64,000 nt of DNA from positions 144,002,507 to 144,066,506 of the forward strand of contig JBOZIK010000001.1 of the NCBI GenBank assembly GCA_051453625.1, in the 5' to 3' direction. This DNA is from Welwitschia mirabilis. Lineage: Eukaryota > Gnetophyta > Gnetopsida > Welwitschiales. Below the pieces are notes generated by a model, which searched no databases, had not been told where the DNA came from, and worked only from the letters and a program-made list of their open reading frames with translations. Both the position numbers and the translations under genes were made by a program. Positions 59,923-64,000 of the stretch are shown here, piece after piece; within the stretch, counting starts at the first letter, position 1; each line of letters begins with the position of its first letter.

Positions 59923-62900
59923 TGTAACATTCTAAATTTAATTACCCTAATCAAAAAAATTAAACATTATTAATTAACTTATACAATGAAACCTAATATT
60001 AATTCCTAAGTAGGCCTTATTAAAACATTACAAGATTTAAAAAAATTAAATGACATTATTGCTATTTAATTATAGACCCTTTTGGTTTGCATACAATAAC
60101 GATGTCAAAATTTTGCTTATATTTATTCTTAACTTTTGTTTTTATCGCACAAAGATATCTTGTGTAAAGTTGATGAGATTTTAACTTGTGTTATCACATA
60201 CATGAATATGATTTAGTATAGTACCTAACCAATGTAATATGAGGTTGTAACTTCCATTAATGGCATTTTATCTCAACATCTTGCCATCCTCTAAACATGA
60301 GTTGGTTCTACTTCAAGTTCTAAACTAAACAAACATGATTGAGCTCAACTTCATAGGCTTGGACTTCATCTTAGTACACCTTAATATTGGTGATAGATGT
60401 TACATGAGGTGGATGCATATTTACGAATGACCTCCACTTTTTTGAAGCATCTCAGGATGATGCAACATAATCCTTTGACATTAAGGGCTCAAGATATTAA
60501 ATCAGAGTAAGTCAATACATAGGTAGGATAGAAGAGTGGTGGTTAAATCCACTTCTAAAGGGTTTTAAAAAACAAAGCACAATGCAACCCACTTTGGTGA
60601 TGAAATCCAAGTATGGAAATGAATAATTATTAATATTATCTTAATTTAGTTAAATAAATACACCATACAAATGTAAGCATACAATTACATGAATATCTAA
60701 TGGATTGTTTACCTAGTAGAAATAATTCTAATCATCATTGGTTTATTTTAGGAAAATAATCATAAAGAAGAAAAATGAAATATATAAGCATCATTCTAAT
60801 TTTTTTTCAAAAGGAAAATAGTACATTTTTAAATCATAATAGTGAAGATACATGCAAGAAAACATCCCTTTATTTTTCTACATTATAATAATTCTTTTCC
60901 AACTAAGGCACAGTAGTACATCCAAGTTCTATTCTAGAAACATGCTCCATTTATGGAATTGAGCTAACTTCTAATCCCATTTATGAATTCTAAGTATCTA
61001 TATGAAATAAAGTAAAGTAATATATATAGACAAGCCTAGTGTTATTATGTAGACAAGCCTACGCATCTTTAGGGTTATTATGTAGACAAGCCTAGTGTTT
61101 CTGTTTGAAATGCAAGAATAAGGGCCTAAACATTAATAACTAGTATATAAAAATAATAAAAACAACTTTAAGTTAACTAAAAATCATATCTAGTATTTAA
61201 AATAATTTAATACTTACATTAACTAATTTGCTATAATTATTAAAATTATTTACAAATTTTCTTAGCTTTAAAAAGGCGTTAAAACTAAACATAAAAACAA
61301 AGTATACTCACTTTTATTAAACTAAACTCATTGCATTATTTCTAAAAATTAATTTTATTAAATTTAAATTATTATAGCCATATCTTATCAGGTCAAAATT
61401 TGGCTATAAAGACTACCTAAATTTTGGAGTTGCTAAAATAATACCCTTCACTAAAATGGTTATAACTTTTAAACTACCTGGAGTTTTTAAATGAATAAAT
61501 ACTTTTTAGAATGAATATTGAATTTTTTACAATTTAGACTATTTAATTTTTACTAAGACTACCTATTAATTCTAAAAAATAAGACTTTGTGATTACTATT
61601 TAATACTTGTAATTTTCAAGTTATTTTTACAAATAAATTTTTAAAATTATTTTAATCTTATAAAATTATTAATTTAAAACTTTTAAATTCTTAGCATGAT
61701 TGTAATAATACATAAAAATTTTTATAAATATTTACTTAGTATTGAATGAGTTATATCTTTCTCAAGTTATGTTTCACTTTTGGGAGACTGTATCTTTAAC
61801 TAAACTAAGGATAAGAGAACTCATACTAATTTATAAAAAGGAAAATTAATAAATTAACTAAAAATACCTAATAAATTAAGTGTATAATATTTATAAGTAA
61901 ATAATATAAACTTAAATTACTATAATAAATAATATAGTAAAGAACATAGACCTTACAGTTTTCTAAGAAGAAGTGCCTAGCCTAAATAAATTTTGAGGAT
62001 CGAAATCATTCATCCTAATAAGAACTCTAATTTTAGTCTGACGTAAAATGTATTTCAAAAATAAGATAACATAAAACAAAATAGGTATCAAAAATTATAG
62101 TGAACCCCTTGGTCACTTCGCCAAAATATCGATTAGACACATAGAAGCTAAGTATGTTAAGAGGTTCCTCAACTCTCTCCCTTATCTTAGTTTATGCCAA
62201 TAGAAGGGAAAATATTCATTGGTAGCTCCATCAATCAAACATATAAATAGATCCCTTAAATCTCTCCCTCATCTTAGTCTTAACTAATGGGAGAGATAAC
62301 ATTAATGCTTCATTAATATTGTCATCATATGCATAGGCCCCTAAAAGTTTTATGAAAGAGGAACCCACTTGGAGGAAAAAAGATTGATGATTCTTAAGAA
62401 GATTGATGAATTCCTGAGATCTAAAACCCTAGCTTTAAGATTATAAGCTTCAAGATTTAAGCTCAAAGCTTCAAAATCCATGCTCTAATTCTACATTTAG
62501 GAAGATGAAAGATTGGGAAGACATGTTGGTAGCATAAACTTACTTAAAGAATATTCACTTGAGAAGAATCAAGAGGGCTCTGTTTATAGATATACCAAAG
62601 GTTCTTAATATAATTGGTTAAAGGCCACCCACATAATTTCACCCATAAGGTAAAAAATTATCTTTTTCATTGATAAAATTGATTAATGACAAGTTAGATA
62701 GACTTTGTGTAAAAGTGATATGGACATATTAATAATAAGAATAAGATTAATTAATGACAAGTTAAATGGACCTGTGTAGAAGTGGCATTGACATATGAAT
62801 GATGAGTGATAAGATTGATCAATGAAAAGTTATAAGAGCTTGTGTAATCCTTCAGAGAATCATAATCAATCTAAAACATATTTTAAAAAATGTATAAAAT

Positions 62901-63308
62901 GCATTGAAAGAAAAAACGCACTAATTTGAAAAATGTCATGTGATACAACAAGAAGAATAATGTTATCTATATAAAGTACTTTTCAAATATCAATAAGGAT
63001 AAAATTTATGATAAAATAAATTCTACTTTATTTATTTATTTATGGATAAGAGTATATGTCCTTATTCACATGTTTAAACTCTTCATCATCCATCACATAA
63101 ATAATGCAAATTGTAAGAAAGAAATATCATAATTTAATGTAAGAAAGATGTTGTAATTAAATGTAAGAAAATGTCATAATTGAATATAGAAAATTTTCAT
63201 AGTTGAACATAGTACCTTTACTTTTTACGTACTTATTATTCTTTCACTTTTATCAAGTAATTTTATTTTTTTCCTTTATTTTTAGATTTGAATAAGGCAC
63301 ATGGATAA
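59923..63308 (+). repeat. dispersed repeat copy 2 (LTR-like start TGTAAC)
   Basis: Starts TGTAACATTCTAAATTT, like insertion G. 60060-60480 and 63020-63300 align with the copy at 24170-28860. No coding domain recognised in 3.4 kb. The end is set where a new TGTAATACCCC begins, and is uncertain. A tandem triplet with TAGACAAGCCTA lies at 61027-61107. Confidence 0.45.
61027..61107. repeat. short tandem repeat, three units
   Basis: TTATGTAGACAAGCCTA occurs twice and a third, partial unit (TATAGACAAGCCTAGTG) precedes them. Confidence 0.8.
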
Positions 63309-64000
63309 TGTAATACCCCAAAAATTCTACAGTTGAAAATCTTCAAACTTGATGATATGATATTAAAATGTGTAAACCAAAAGAAAACTTTAAGCTTAGG
63401 TCATCTAACTTGGGATAAGATAATTGTATTAACTTATAACTAAGTTTATTATTATCATATATGATATTATTTGTACTTTTCTAAACACTCTTATCATTTG
63501 AATAATTGTTGTAAAATGGAAAGTTATTGCCATACTTAAAAATTTTCATAAATCCAGGGCCACTTAAACTCTAATTTATCTTAGGATAAAGGATAATCAA
63601 ATAATGCTATAGTGAGATTATAAGTATAATCTAACTCATAACACATTTGTTATATAGGGAAATCCTCCAATAAAATACTTCCCTAATTAAGGAATAAATA
63701 TTCTAGGCTATTTAAAGAAATGTATTGGTTTCCTTTTTTAGTTAGTTGTAAGTAAGAGGATATAGTTATAAATACAGCCACCTTAAAAACAAATAAGGTC
63801 TAATAGCAAGTAAAAGCCTAAAATAAAATTAGCATTACAAGGACTCATAGCCAAGCCTAAACAATATCATCTAAGGAATTCTAAATAAGATGTAAAAATG
63901 TTAATGTTTAGAAGAGTGTTTGAGATTGTTAATATAATGTCTTAGACTATACCATGTAAATTGGATAGGTTAAGATAGATAATAATTAGTTAGATTAGAG
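63309..64000 (+). repeat. LTR-like sequence running off the window
   Basis: Begins TGTAATACCCCAAAAATTC, close to the common plant LTR start TGTAACACCCC, and has a TATA box (TATAAATA, 63767-63774) about 460 bp in, followed by leader-like sequence. No end or partner within the window. Confidence 0.4.

Noticed and set aside
1-64000. CRISPR arrays, bacterial operons or phage-type systems
   Set aside because: All evidence points to a plant nuclear genome; repeats present are microsatellites, LTRs and short tandem arrays without equal spacers.
1-64000. tRNA, rRNA or snRNA genes
   Set aside because: I looked for tRNA-like A and B boxes and CCA-end stems and saw only the short tRNA-complementary primer-binding sites of the LTR elements. 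A covariance search (tRNAscan-SE, Infernal) would settle it.

Overview
This is nuclear DNA from a seed plant. It is very AT-rich, with CpG nearly absent outside one short stretch, and it is packed with old, broken retrotransposons around a single recognisable host gene. The low gene density, nested LTR elements whose paired LTRs differ by roughly 13-16% where I counted by eye, and the excess of C/T and G/A differences fit a large, slowly purged and heavily methylated genome. A gymnosperm is my best guess (inference); the species cannot be told from the window. Eight runs of N (10 to 100 bases) mark assembly gaps, and three of the 100-N gaps have repeated sequence on both sides.

Layout. 1-3901: 5' end of a minus-strand Ty3/gypsy element (gag, leader, primer-binding site, LTR), cut by the window start. 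3902-6284: unassigned AT-rich DNA. 6285-17707: a complete but dead minus-strand Ty3/gypsy element (element A, 11.4 kb, two 1244-bp LTRs) with gag, protease, RT-RNase H and integrase remnants and a foreign block in its 3' part. 17708-20300: low-complexity DNA with long TG tracts. 20340-22720: minus-strand LINE. 24170-28860: a dispersed repeat split by an L1-type LINE that is bracketed by a perfect 17-bp target-site duplication. 29700-30250: LTR-like promoter block. 32600-34130: second L1 remnant (ORF1 and start of ORF2).

35365-37136 (minus strand) is the one apparently intact gene. It encodes a 560-residue folate-biopterin transporter (BT1/FBT family, major facilitator type), probably plastid-targeted, with one 89-bp intron that restores the reading frame. 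It sits in a GC-richer island of about 2.3 kb.

39586-58019 is a nest of retrotransposons. A plus-strand Ty1/copia element (C; 395-bp LTRs, perfect GTATT target duplication) encloses a plus-strand gypsy-like element without pol (D, 40513-46841) and an antisense copia gag fragment (E). E is cut in two by a minus-strand gypsy-like element (B, 48748-56684), and one LTR of B holds a further LTR insertion (G, 56187-56474, perfect TAAGT duplication). 58020-64000 holds unassigned DNA, a long dispersed repeat related to the one at 24-29 kb, and an LTR-like end reaching the window edge.

Apart from the transporter, nothing here looks like a functioning host pathway. The main interest lies in transposon archaeology: datable nested insertions, two LTR elements whose coding space holds an unrecognised coiled-coil/acidic protein instead of pol, and the 5' end of the transporter gene, where alternative splicing could change plastid targeting.
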